Of a stretch of 64,000 bases of DNA, positions 35,289-43,113 are shown piece after piece. Source of the stretch: CAZAEL01 sp964484135 (lineage in GTDB: Bacteria; Elusimicrobiota; Elusimicrobia; FEN-1173); NCBI GenBank assembly GCA_964484135.1, contig CAZAEL010000003.1, positions 31,295 through 95,294 of the forward strand. The letters are read 5' to 3'. Every line of letters starts with the position of its first letter. Position 1 is the first letter of the stretch. The translations under genes and the position numbers were made by a program. The notes below the pieces were generated by a model. It worked only from the letters and a program-made list of their open reading frames with translations. It was not told the DNA's origin and searched no databases.

Positions 35289-37091
35289 GTGAAATTGACC
35301 GATTACGTCGTCAAGCTCCTGAAGGACAACGGCGTTAACCATGTGTTCGGATTAACGGGCGGAGCGGCCGTGCACCTGTTCGACTCGGCGGATCGGCTGT
35401 CGGGCATGACGCCGGTCTTCAACCACCATGAACAGGCCGGGGCCATGGCCGCGGAAGCCTACGCCAAAGTCCGAAACGGTCTGGGCGCGTGTTTCGTCAC
35501 AACGGGCCCGGGGGTGACGAACGCCCTTACCGGGCTCTGCATCGCCTGGCAGGATTCCGTGCCCTGCGTGTTTATCTCCGGACAGACGCGCGTTGAACAC
35601 ACCTCACGCGGAAAGCCCGTACGACAGGTCGGGACCCAGCACCTGGAAGTCGTGCCCATCGTGCAGAGCATGACCAAATACGCGGTCATGGTGCCTGACG
35701 CCGGCAGTATCCGCTATCACTTGGAAAAGGCGGTTCACCTGGCGCGCACGGGCCGCCCGGGGCCGGTCTGGATCGACCTCCCCTTGAACCTGCAGTGGGC
35801 GAACGTCGAGCCGGACGCTTTGCGAAGATTTGATCCCGCTGAACTCCCTCCTGCACCCGAAGACCCGACCCTTGGACAAAAAGTTGAGCAATGTCTTGCC
35901 CTCTTAAACGTGGCCAAGAGACCGCTGGTTCTTGTAGGTTACGGCGTTCGTTTGGCTCATGCGGAAGCCGAATTCCTTCAATTCCTGGACGCCTATCAGG
36001 TCCCCTTCCTCACGACGTGGGGCGCGGCGGACCTGTGTGATACAGACGATCCACTCTATGTGGGACGTCCCGGCATCGCCGGCCAGCGAGGCGCCAACCT
36101 CGCCATCCAGAACTGCGACCTGCTGATCGCCATTGGGTCTCATCTCAGCATTCCGATCACGGGGACGCTCTTTCAGGCGTTTGCCCGGGAGGCGAAGCGG
36201 GTGGTCGTGAACATCGATCAGCAGCAGCTCGATTTCGAGACGGTGCGCGTGGATTTGCCGATCCGTTGCGATGCCGGGAGGTTCTTGGTCGAGATGGTTA
36301 AGCGCGCGCCGTCCCGTCATTCCCAGGATATTCCTACCTGGCGCGGCAAATGCCAGCGTTACGCGGGGTATAACCAAGTTCCCGCCGACTGGTACTCCCA
36401 GAAAGTTTCTGTCAACCAGTACGTTTTCGTAGACGAGCTCTCCAAATCCCTTGAGACGGATGACGTCGTGGTCGTAGACGGCGGGGGGACAAACGTGTAC
36501 ATCTCGTTCCAAGCGCTGCGTTTGAAAAAAGGCCAACGTGTCATCATGCCCACCGCGACCGCTCCCATGGGATCGGGTCTGCCCGAAGCCATCGGCGCTT
36601 GCTTCGCAAAGGGCGGCGGGCGGACAATCTGTCTCTGCGGGGACGGGAGCTTCCAGCTCAACGTGCAGGAGCTTCAGACGGTCTTCCACCACAAACTACC
36701 GATTAAGCTGTTCATTTTCAACAACGATGGTTACGTGTCCATCCGCGGGACCCAAGCCGAATTTTTGGAAGGGAACTTCGCGGGTTCGACGGCCAAGGGC
36801 GGCATGAGCCTTCCAGATGTGTGCGCCGTGGCGGCGGCATATAAGTTGCCCACCTATCGTATCGAACGTCATGATCAGATAGGAGAAACGCTGAAAACGA
36901 TCCTCAAGTCCTCCGGGCCGGCGGTCTGCGAGGTGATGATATCGCCGGATCAGAAGGTGGTGCCGACCCAGGGTTTCTATCGTTTGCCGGACGGCACGTT
37001 CCGCCCTCGACCCCTTGAAGACATGGCGCCGTTGCTGGACCGCAAGGAGTTTGCGGAAAACATGCTGGTGCCCGAATGGACCGCCTCCTGA
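35289..37091 (+). CDS. Acetolactate-synthase-like thiamine diphosphate enzyme
   Basis: A 600-aa three-domain ThDP enzyme. The catalytic glutamate is in NHHEQAGAMAAEAYA (about residue 50), the middle domain has GAADLCDTDDP and GRPGIAGQRGAN, and the ThDP/Mg motif is GDGSFQLNVQELQT. Enzymes of this type in sugar clusters (for example YerE) decarboxylate pyruvate and attach a two-carbon unit to a ketosugar. The start is GTG 35289, since no ATG precedes the conserved MKLTDYVVKLL. No regulatory (small) subunit is nearby. Confidence 0.87.
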   Translation: MKLTDYVVKLLKDNGVNHVFGLTGGAAVHLFDSADRLSGMTPVFNHHEQAGAMAAEAYAKVRNGLGACFVTTGPGVTNALTGLCIAWQDSVPCVFISGQTRVEHTSRGKPVRQVGTQHLEVVPIVQSMTKYAVMVPDAGSIRYHLEKAVHLARTGRPGPVWIDLPLNLQWANVEPDALRRFDPAELPPAPEDPTLGQKVEQCLALLNVAKRPLVLVGYGVRLAHAEAEFLQFLDAYQVPFLTTWGAADLCDTDDPLYVGRPGIAGQRGANLAIQNCDLLIAIGSHLSIPITGTLFQAFAREAKRVVVNIDQQQLDFETVRVDLPIRCDAGRFLVEMVKRAPSRHSQDIPTWRGKCQRYAGYNQVPADWYSQKVSVNQYVFVDELSKSLETDDVVVVDGGGTNVYISFQALRLKKGQRVIMPTATAPMGSGLPEAIGACFAKGGGRTICLCGDGSFQLNVQELQTVFHHKLPIKLFIFNNDGYVSIRGTQAEFLEGNFAGSTAKGGMSLPDVCAVAAAYKLPTYRIERHDQIGETLKTILKSSGPAVCEVMISPDQKVVPTQGFYRLPDGTFRPRPLEDMAPLLDRKEFAENMLVPEWTAS

Positions 37092-37098
37092 GGAGACC

Positions 37099-37821
37099 AT
37101 GACCGAGATCAACCTGATGGACCATTACCCTCGTTCCAAACGACCCATCGAGGAGCGGGGTGCCCGCAAGCTGGCGGGGTGGGGTCGTATTTCCATCAAC
37201 ACGGAAGAACGGACCACACAGGAAATTTACATGGAACAACTCCTGCTCCGTGCGGTTCGCAAATTCGACCGCGAGTACTTCGATGGCGACCGTCTCTATG
37301 GGTACGGCGGCTACCATTACGATCCCCGGTTCTGGACCGGAACCGTGAAGCGGCTGAAAAATTATTACCGTCTGGCTGATGGGGCGTCCGTTCTGGACGT
37401 TGGCTGCGCCAAAGGATTCATGCTCCACGATTTCAAACAGATGATGCCGGGTCTTCGCATCGCGGGTCTCGATATCTCCCAATATGCGTATGACAACGCG
37501 TTGAGTGACGTGAAACCTTTCATCACCATCGGCAACGCAAAGAAGCTCCCCTATCCGGACAAGTCCTTCGATCTCGTGATCTCTATCAACACCGTGGACC
37601 ATTTGCCGCTGGAAGACTGCAAGAAGGCCATCCAGGAGATCCAGCGTGTGACCAAAAAAAACGCCTTCCTTACGGTAAACGCCTGGAAAACGGCGAGGCA
37701 GAAGGAGCAGCTCTTGAAGTGGAACCATACCGCCCTGACCGCCCTGAGCACTGCCGCTTGGAAGCGTCTCTTCAGAGAGACCGGCTACAAGGGCGACTAC
37801 TACTGGTTCTTCGCGGAATGA
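37099..37821 (+). CDS. SAM-dependent methyltransferase, paralogue A
   Basis: A 240-aa class I methyltransferase: VLDVGCAKGFMLHDFK (about residue 95), IAGLDISQYAYDNA, FDLVISINTVDHLP. The stretch FDREYFDGDRLYGYGGYHYD before the SAM motif and the C-terminal GYKGDYYWFFAE recur in the gene at 39545, so the two are paralogues separated by a glycosyltransferase. ATG 37099 follows AGGAG. Probably methylates a sugar hydroxyl, or the new side chain made by the block upstream. Confidence 0.85.
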   Translation: MTEINLMDHYPRSKRPIEERGARKLAGWGRISINTEERTTQEIYMEQLLLRAVRKFDREYFDGDRLYGYGGYHYDPRFWTGTVKRLKNYYRLADGASVLDVGCAKGFMLHDFKQMMPGLRIAGLDISQYAYDNALSDVKPFITIGNAKKLPYPDKSFDLVISINTVDHLPLEDCKKAIQEIQRVTKKNAFLTVNAWKTARQKEQLLKWNHTALTALSTAAWKRLFRETGYKGDYYWFFAE

Positions 37822-37849
37822 GACTTGCGCCGGAGAAGGATAACCGGCT

Positions 37850-39535
37850 TTGAATCCTCCCACACCCCTCGGGACGACTGTCTCGGAACAATCCGTCGCT
37901 GCACCCACCTCCGCAGATCCACTCGGACAGTTTTGGTCGGACCTTCTCCGGGCCGCAACGATCCGCGACCTCGCGGGGTTGAAAAAATTGCCGAGGCTCG
38001 GCCGCGATCGGTGGCGAGACGCCGTCATTGAAGCGGCCATCCGGACCCTCCAGGCGGGCACCAACGATGCAGGATCGGACAGTGGGCTGATTCGGCGTTT
38101 CTGGCGGGTCGTCAAGGCGGTATATCTCGTGCGGCGCGCCACGGGCGCCCGCGGTTGGCGGTTGGTGGAAGACACGCTACGGACGGCGGCACAGCGGCTC
38201 GGAGAGACGCCCCGGGCCATCTCCCCGTCCGGGTACGCTTCAGTGTCAAAAAACGAGGCGCCGGTGATCCGGCTGGCCCTTCTATTCTGTCTCATGGGGC
38301 GCTGGGCGGCCGCGGTGGACATCCTCGTGCGACGTGTGCGCTCATCCCATCCTTCCGCCGAATCGCGCTACTGGCTCATGAAGCTCTTCGTCCCCTATCT
38401 CGTGAAGAAGCCGGAAAAGTTGGCCGGTCTACTACCCCCGGCAGAGCTACTGACGCGCCCGTCCGTCCCCTTGGCAGGGCGCCGACGGCACACGACGAGG
38501 AGGCTTCGGTACGGCGTTGTGGTCATCACGATGTTTGACTCAGATGTCTTCCGCGGCTCGCTCCGCAGTCTGCTCGACAGCGACTTTGACGGCCGTATTG
38601 TGGTCGTAGAAGATGGAAACGAGCCTGGCCGTGTCTGTGAGGCCTTTTGCGTCAAAGCTGGCGTACCTTACATCAAGAATGGAGAGTGGAGCGGGCCTTC
38701 CGGCGTTTTCATTAAAGGCATCGATTGCCTGATGGGGGACGTGGACGTCGTTGTCCTGGCCCACAATGACGTTCTGTGGCCACCGGACTGGTTTTCGAGT
38801 CTGGACCGAGCTTGGGAGGATGTATACGACTCGGGGAGGGTTTCTCTCCTCAACCTCGGTTACCTACAGATCAAGCGTCGTACCCATGCTGCCCTCTGCG
38901 AGCTTTTCCTCTGTAACCGCTACGACGATTTGAACTGGTTGCTCGACGCGATGTCCACGACGCGGGAGACGATGCATCTGGTCCAGGATGCTCGCGTGGA
39001 CAAGGGTGTACGACGATTCGGGCTCGCCCGTGACGTTTGGTCAGACTCGGTTGCGGACGGCCGCCTACGAGTCGGTACATTTTCGCCTGTCGCGTCATTC
39101 CCCGCTCGTCTGGTGAAAGAGATTGGTGGTTTCGACCGGGAGATTCCGTTTGGCCTTGATCTGGAGATTTACCACCACAGCGTGATGAATCGGAAGTGGA
39201 TGCTCTGGACCAATGGTCGGCCGGTCATCCACATGAACACGACCGACACTCACCTCCTGGGGCCCGAGAAGAAGGAAGCCTACCAGCAGAAGTACACCCG
39301 GACCTACGAGCTCTTCGAGAAGAAGTTCGGCCACCACATTGAGCACTTTCTGAACATGTATTTTGCCACCACCGCCGTCCTGTACAGGGACGAGATCGTG
39401 CGCGCCGCCGACCGTCTGGCGTTCGACGAGATCGAGCATGTTTTCGACGACGTCCAACAGCGCCTCAAGACGGCCACGCTCAAGACCTGCGGCCTGGAGT
39501 GGTGCCGCGTGCGGGAGAACTGCCGCTACAACTGA
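37850..39535 (+). CDS. GT2-like glycosyltransferase with N-terminal helical extension
   Basis: A 561-aa protein. About 190 residues of mostly helical, arginine-rich sequence precede a GT-A fold: YGVVVITMFDSDVFRGSL, IVVVEDGN, VVVLAHNDVLWPPDW (metal-site HND) and GGFDREIPFGLDLEIYHH. A cysteine-containing tail follows (TLKTCGLEWCRVRENCRYN). TTG 37850 is the start because it has AGAAGGA 9 nt upstream and no ATG fits. The N-terminal part is of unknown function and may bind a partner or acceptor. Confidence 0.75.
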   Translation: MNPPTPLGTTVSEQSVAAPTSADPLGQFWSDLLRAATIRDLAGLKKLPRLGRDRWRDAVIEAAIRTLQAGTNDAGSDSGLIRRFWRVVKAVYLVRRATGARGWRLVEDTLRTAAQRLGETPRAISPSGYASVSKNEAPVIRLALLFCLMGRWAAAVDILVRRVRSSHPSAESRYWLMKLFVPYLVKKPEKLAGLLPPAELLTRPSVPLAGRRRHTTRRLRYGVVVITMFDSDVFRGSLRSLLDSDFDGRIVVVEDGNEPGRVCEAFCVKAGVPYIKNGEWSGPSGVFIKGIDCLMGDVDVVVLAHNDVLWPPDWFSSLDRAWEDVYDSGRVSLLNLGYLQIKRRTHAALCELFLCNRYDDLNWLLDAMSTTRETMHLVQDARVDKGVRRFGLARDVWSDSVADGRLRVGTFSPVASFPARLVKEIGGFDREIPFGLDLEIYHHSVMNRKWMLWTNGRPVIHMNTTDTHLLGPEKKEAYQQKYTRTYELFEKKFGHHIEHFLNMYFATTAVLYRDEIVRAADRLAFDEIEHVFDDVQQRLKTATLKTCGLEWCRVRENCRYN

Positions 39536-39544
39536 GGAGGCCCC

Positions 39545-40204
39545 GTGGGACAAGAAATCAACCTTCTAAACTCTCAGCCGAAGACTATCCGCGACTACGA
39601 CAAGAGGGCGCGGGAGAAGACGCCGGAACTCGTGGCCATCGCGAAGCGGTTCGACAAGGAGTTCTTCGACGGTCCTCGCGATCGGGGTTACGGTGGTTAC
39701 AAATACGACGGACGCTGGAAGGACGTCGCCAGGCGCATGCGCGACCATTACAAATTATCGGAAACCGCCGCCATTCTGGACGTGGGGTGCGCGAAGGGCT
39801 TTCTGCTTCACGATTTCAAGGGGCTTATGCCGAAGTGCACGGTGGCGGGCGTGGACGTGAGCGAATACGCCATAGAAAACGCCATGTCGTCCGTGAAGCC
39901 CTTCCTGAAGATTGCCAGCGGGGAAAGCCTGCCCTACCCGGAAAAGAGCTTCGACCTGGTGATCTCCATCAACTCCATCCACAACCTCCCGCCCGAGCGG
40001 CTCAAGACCGCTCTGCGCGAAATCGAGCGCGTGAGCCGGGGACACAGCTACATCACCATCGATGCTTGGCGGAATGAACAGGAGCGCGTGCAACTCTACA
40101 AATGGATCCTCACGGCCGAGTCCATGTTTCATGTGGACGACTGGAGGAAGCTGTTTGCTGAAGTCGGTTATACCGGAGACTACTACTGGTTCATTGCGGA
40201 CTAA
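39545..40204 (+). CDS. SAM-dependent methyltransferase, paralogue B
   Basis: A 219-aa methyltransferase matching the gene at 37099 over most of its length: FDKEFFDGPRDRGYGGYKYD, ILDVGCAKGFLLHDFK, VAGVDVSEYAIENAMSSVKP and the identical style of ending (GDYYWFIAD). It lacks the N-terminal 25 residues of paralogue A. Start is GTG 39545 after GAGGAGGCC. The pair may methylate different positions of one residue. Confidence 0.85.
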   Translation: MGQEINLLNSQPKTIRDYDKRAREKTPELVAIAKRFDKEFFDGPRDRGYGGYKYDGRWKDVARRMRDHYKLSETAAILDVGCAKGFLLHDFKGLMPKCTVAGVDVSEYAIENAMSSVKPFLKIASGESLPYPEKSFDLVISINSIHNLPPERLKTALREIERVSRGHSYITIDAWRNEQERVQLYKWILTAESMFHVDDWRKLFAEVGYTGDYYWFIAD

Positions 40205-40225
40205 ACGTTCCGTGGAAGGTGACGC

Positions 40226-41449
40226 ATGACCAGTGGCACGCTGAATCTTGGTTGCATCAGAATCCTTTTTTTTAGGCTCAAAGGCGAGGCTTACGGTAAC
40301 GACTTGAAGGCCGTGCTCTGGGCCTTTGCCACGGCGAAAGAAGAAAGGGCGGCCGTGTTCTTCGTCGCGCCTCCGGAGTCATGGAACCGGACCATCTTCC
40401 ATCTGCGTTGCGACGGGGTCAGGAACCTGACCGACACGTATTGGGCTCCCCTGTTGTCGGCGCTCTGGCGCGCGGCTGAGACGGTTGACTCCTGTCGAGC
40501 CAAGGTCGCCGACGTGTGGAACGCCATGCGCCGAGCCATGGCCGTATTCCAAAGGAATGCCGCCGCGGGTGCGGAACCGGCACCGACGTCGCGGGTGAAG
40601 GGGAAGGCCTACGCGCCCTTTTACTGCCAGGTTTTGGCGGAGGACCGGGTCCGTCTTTCCATGCCAGCGGCGCTCGAGGCGGAGGCCATTGCCGCCGCGA
40701 GGGGCGTGGGCCTAGACCCGGGACGATCCATCGTCACCGTCCATGTCCGCGAATCGGGCTACCGACGCCCGAAGCAGGTTGAAGAGCGTTCGAAGGACAC
40801 GGTGCGGAACGCGGACATCCGCACGTACCTGAAGGCAATCCGTCGGCTCGTCGCGCTGGGTTACCAAGTCGTACGACTTGGAGACCCCGACATGACGCCC
40901 GTTTCGGAGCCCGGCGTCCTCGATCTGGCGAACCATCCGGGCCGGACGGGCTTGCTGGACACATGGACGATACTTCGCAGCTCCCTCTTCATCGGTTGCG
41001 ATTCCGGTCCGACCCTGGCTGGCTGGGTGATGAACGCCCCATGCCTGACGGTGAACGTGACGAACCTAGTCAACTGCTATCCGCCACGGGCGCGCGACCG
41101 CTACATGCCGAAACATCTCATCGAGGTGGGCACGGGACGGGAGTTGTCCCTGAGCGAGCGCCTGCGCCTGCTGTGGGACAAAAAGAAGATCCCGCTCCGC
41201 TACGTGGACAATTCGCCCGATGAAATCGATGCCGCGGTGGTGGAGATGCTGGACGTCATCGCGGGGGGCTCGGCCGAGACGCCGGCTCAGCGGGCGTATC
41301 GGGTGTTGTTCGATCGGGAACTCGCGGCCACCCAGATCAAGGAGGGGTACGAGCGGGACCCCGAAGCACCGTTCTCCATGGGGGAAGGCCGTATTGTGGG
41401 ATTTTTCGCCGAACGCTATCTTTATCCATCCCGGCAAGCCATTGCTTAG
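40226..41449 (+). CDS. TIGR04372-like glycosyltransferase, copy 1
   Basis: A 407-aa protein of the family that also appears at 50284 and 51610. Shared points: SIVTVHVRESGYRRP (about residue 170), ADIRTYLKAIRRLVALGYQ, VVRLGDPDM, LFIGCDSGPTLAG and the late YVDNSPDEI followed by a helical tail. The family is known from surface-glycan clusters. The His-x-Arg-Glu motif suggests phosphate contacts, as in GT-B enzymes; donor unknown. ATG 40226 follows GGAAGGTGACGC. Confidence 0.8.
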   Translation: MTSGTLNLGCIRILFFRLKGEAYGNDLKAVLWAFATAKEERAAVFFVAPPESWNRTIFHLRCDGVRNLTDTYWAPLLSALWRAAETVDSCRAKVADVWNAMRRAMAVFQRNAAAGAEPAPTSRVKGKAYAPFYCQVLAEDRVRLSMPAALEAEAIAAARGVGLDPGRSIVTVHVRESGYRRPKQVEERSKDTVRNADIRTYLKAIRRLVALGYQVVRLGDPDMTPVSEPGVLDLANHPGRTGLLDTWTILRSSLFIGCDSGPTLAGWVMNAPCLTVNVTNLVNCYPPRARDRYMPKHLIEVGTGRELSLSERLRLLWDKKKIPLRYVDNSPDEIDAAVVEMLDVIAGGSAETPAQRAYRVLFDRELAATQIKEGYERDPEAPFSMGEGRIVGFFAERYLYPSRQAIA

Positions 41450-41458
41450 TGCTTTGCT

Positions 41459-41884
41459 ATGATTCGATGCGCCCATGCGGTCCTGTTGTTGAAGGGAGAT
41501 TACGTTCTCCAGTTACGCGATGATAAACCGGGAATCGCGGCGCGTGGCATGTGGTCCTATTTTGGTGGGCGTGTCCGGCCGGGAGAAAGCGCTGCCAGGG
41601 CCGTGAGACGCGAAGTGCGGGAGGAGCTCGGCATCGAGCCGCGAAATTTCCGGTTCCTCTGGCGGCAGCGGGCCTACGGTGAGTTTGAGCGGCGGACGGT
41701 CTCTCTCGCACTCTACGAGGCGCGGGTGGATGGGTGCTGGGGCGGACATCGCCTGACCGAGGGCCAGCGCGTGGGGACCTTTTCATACCGACGGGCCGTG
41801 AGGCTCGACATGCCGGACGTGATGCGGCGAGTCCTCGATCGTCACCATCAGATGCGGGCCCGCGCCGCTCGGTCGGAGAGGTGA
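41459..41884 (+). CDS. Nudix hydrolase
   Basis: A 141-aa protein with a full Nudix box, G-x5-E-x7-R-E-V-x-E-E-L-G-I (GGRVRPGESAARAV plus RREVREELGI, about residues 36-59). The N-terminus AHAVLLLKGDYVLQLRDD is typical. It resembles GDP-mannose or nucleotide-sugar hydrolases of glycan loci (FYGGRVRPGE), but substrate cannot be fixed. The C-terminus is arginine-rich. Begins 9 bp after the glycosyltransferase and ends 7 bp before the next. Confidence 0.88.
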   Translation: MIRCAHAVLLLKGDYVLQLRDDKPGIAARGMWSYFGGRVRPGESAARAVRREVREELGIEPRNFRFLWRQRAYGEFERRTVSLALYEARVDGCWGGHRLTEGQRVGTFSYRRAVRLDMPDVMRRVLDRHHQMRARAARSER

Positions 41885-41891
41885 TCCCTTT

Positions 41892-42620
41892 ATGTTGAGC
41901 ATCATGGTGCCGGCGCTCAACGAGGAGCGGAATCTCCGCAAGACCGTGCACGACATTGTCGCGGCGGCCCGGAAGTGCGGCGGATTGCCTCTGGACCTTA
42001 TCATCGTCAACGATGGCAGTACGGACGGCACCGCGCGGGTCATTGCGGAACTGCAAAAGGAGTTTCGGTTCGTACAGGCCATTCACAATGAGACCAATAT
42101 CGGCGTGGGGCGTGGCCTCAAAAAAGCCATCCAGGTCGCAAAATATGGCCGGTTCCTCATCATAGCGGGCGATAACGACATGCCCCAAAAGCTGATGATC
42201 AAGCTTTTCAAAAGCTGCGACAAGGCTGACATGGTGATGTCCTACTTCTTGAACAAGGAGAACCGGGGCTGGTTCCGGAACCTCCTCTCCACGATCTTCG
42301 GGTTCATCTACATGACCGTTTTTCGTATACACGTGCAATACGTGAGCGGTCCCGTGATCTATCCAACCGCGAAGATTCGGGAGTTGGACCTTAAGTCGAA
42401 ACGTTTTAGCATTGCTCCCGAGATCACGACCAAACTGCTCCTGCGCGGTTGCACTTTCTGCGAGATCGCCGGTTACATGCAGACCGGACAGGAGGGGAGC
42501 AGCGCGCTCCGGATGAAGAATCTCGCGGAGGTCGTTAAGACCTTCCTAAACTTGGTCCTGGAGATCAAGGTGCTCAAGAGAAATTTTTATTCTCGTCGGC
42601 CCCGGCGGGTCCGGCTGTGA
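41892..42620 (+). CDS. GT2 glycosyltransferase (DPM1-like)
   Basis: A 242-aa GT-A enzyme of the polyprenyl-phosphate glycosyltransferase type: MVPALNEERNLRKTV, IIVNDGSTDGTARVI, the DxD-like IIAGDNDMPQKLM and FSIAPEITTKLLLRGCTF. There is a weakly hydrophobic segment near residue 130 but no C-terminal membrane helix. It probably loads a sugar on undecaprenyl phosphate for the large membrane transferases encoded next. Its stop overlaps the next GTG start. Confidence 0.85.
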   Translation: MLSIMVPALNEERNLRKTVHDIVAAARKCGGLPLDLIIVNDGSTDGTARVIAELQKEFRFVQAIHNETNIGVGRGLKKAIQVAKYGRFLIIAGDNDMPQKLMIKLFKSCDKADMVMSYFLNKENRGWFRNLLSTIFGFIYMTVFRIHVQYVSGPVIYPTAKIRELDLKSKRFSIAPEITTKLLLRGCTFCEIAGYMQTGQEGSSALRMKNLAEVVKTFLNLVLEIKVLKRNFYSRRPRRVRL

Positions 42621-43111
42621 GCCCGTTCGAGGCGTTCGCCGCGATGTCCCTGTCGGCCGCCGTGGCCCACCTCGCCCTCTTGCGCGGCACGGAGCCTCTC
42701 GCGCGAAACCCCATCCGGACGCTGCTGGCCCTGTTCACGGCGGTGTTCGTCATCGGCGCCGTCCTCTGGCTGAAAGCGCACCGGCCGTTCTGGCCGCTGG
42801 CCCTCGCGGCCCAGGCCTACTTCGCGTGCGCGCTGGTCTACATCCTCACCTACCTGGGTCTGCTGGAGGACAGTCCTTCCGTCACACTCGTGAGGTTCGT
42901 GGACCTCGCGGGCGCCGCCGGCCGCCGTGAAGAGGAACTCCTGGGCCTTCTGCGGGACGAGGATATCCTCCAGCCACGCTTGCGCTCGATGTCCGATCAG
43001 GGCCTCATCGTCCTTCGGGGCGGTCGTTGGTTCGCGACGGACAAGGGCCGCCGCTTCGAGGCCTGTTTCGGCCTTTGGGCGCGGCTCTTCCGCGTGGGCC
43101 GGGGAGGGTGA
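42617..43111 (+). CDS. Membrane protein with cytosolic winged-helix-like tail
   Basis: A 164-aa protein with three hydrophobic helices in residues 1-82, then a soluble part (REEELLGLLRDEDILQPRLRSM..., GGRWFATDKGRRFEACF) that reads like a winged helix. The first ~165 residues of the next protein have the same layout and similar motifs (three helices, LTPAEVEDRYGV..., DGRYFLGERRFF). The gene looks like a duplicate of that N-terminal module. GTG start at 42617. No known name. Confidence 0.65.
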   Translation: MSPFEAFAAMSLSAAVAHLALLRGTEPLARNPIRTLLALFTAVFVIGAVLWLKAHRPFWPLALAAQAYFACALVYILTYLGLLEDSPSVTLVRFVDLAGAAGRREEELLGLLRDEDILQPRLRSMSDQGLIVLRGGRWFATDKGRRFEACFGLWARLFRVGRGG

Positions 43112-43113
43112 CC

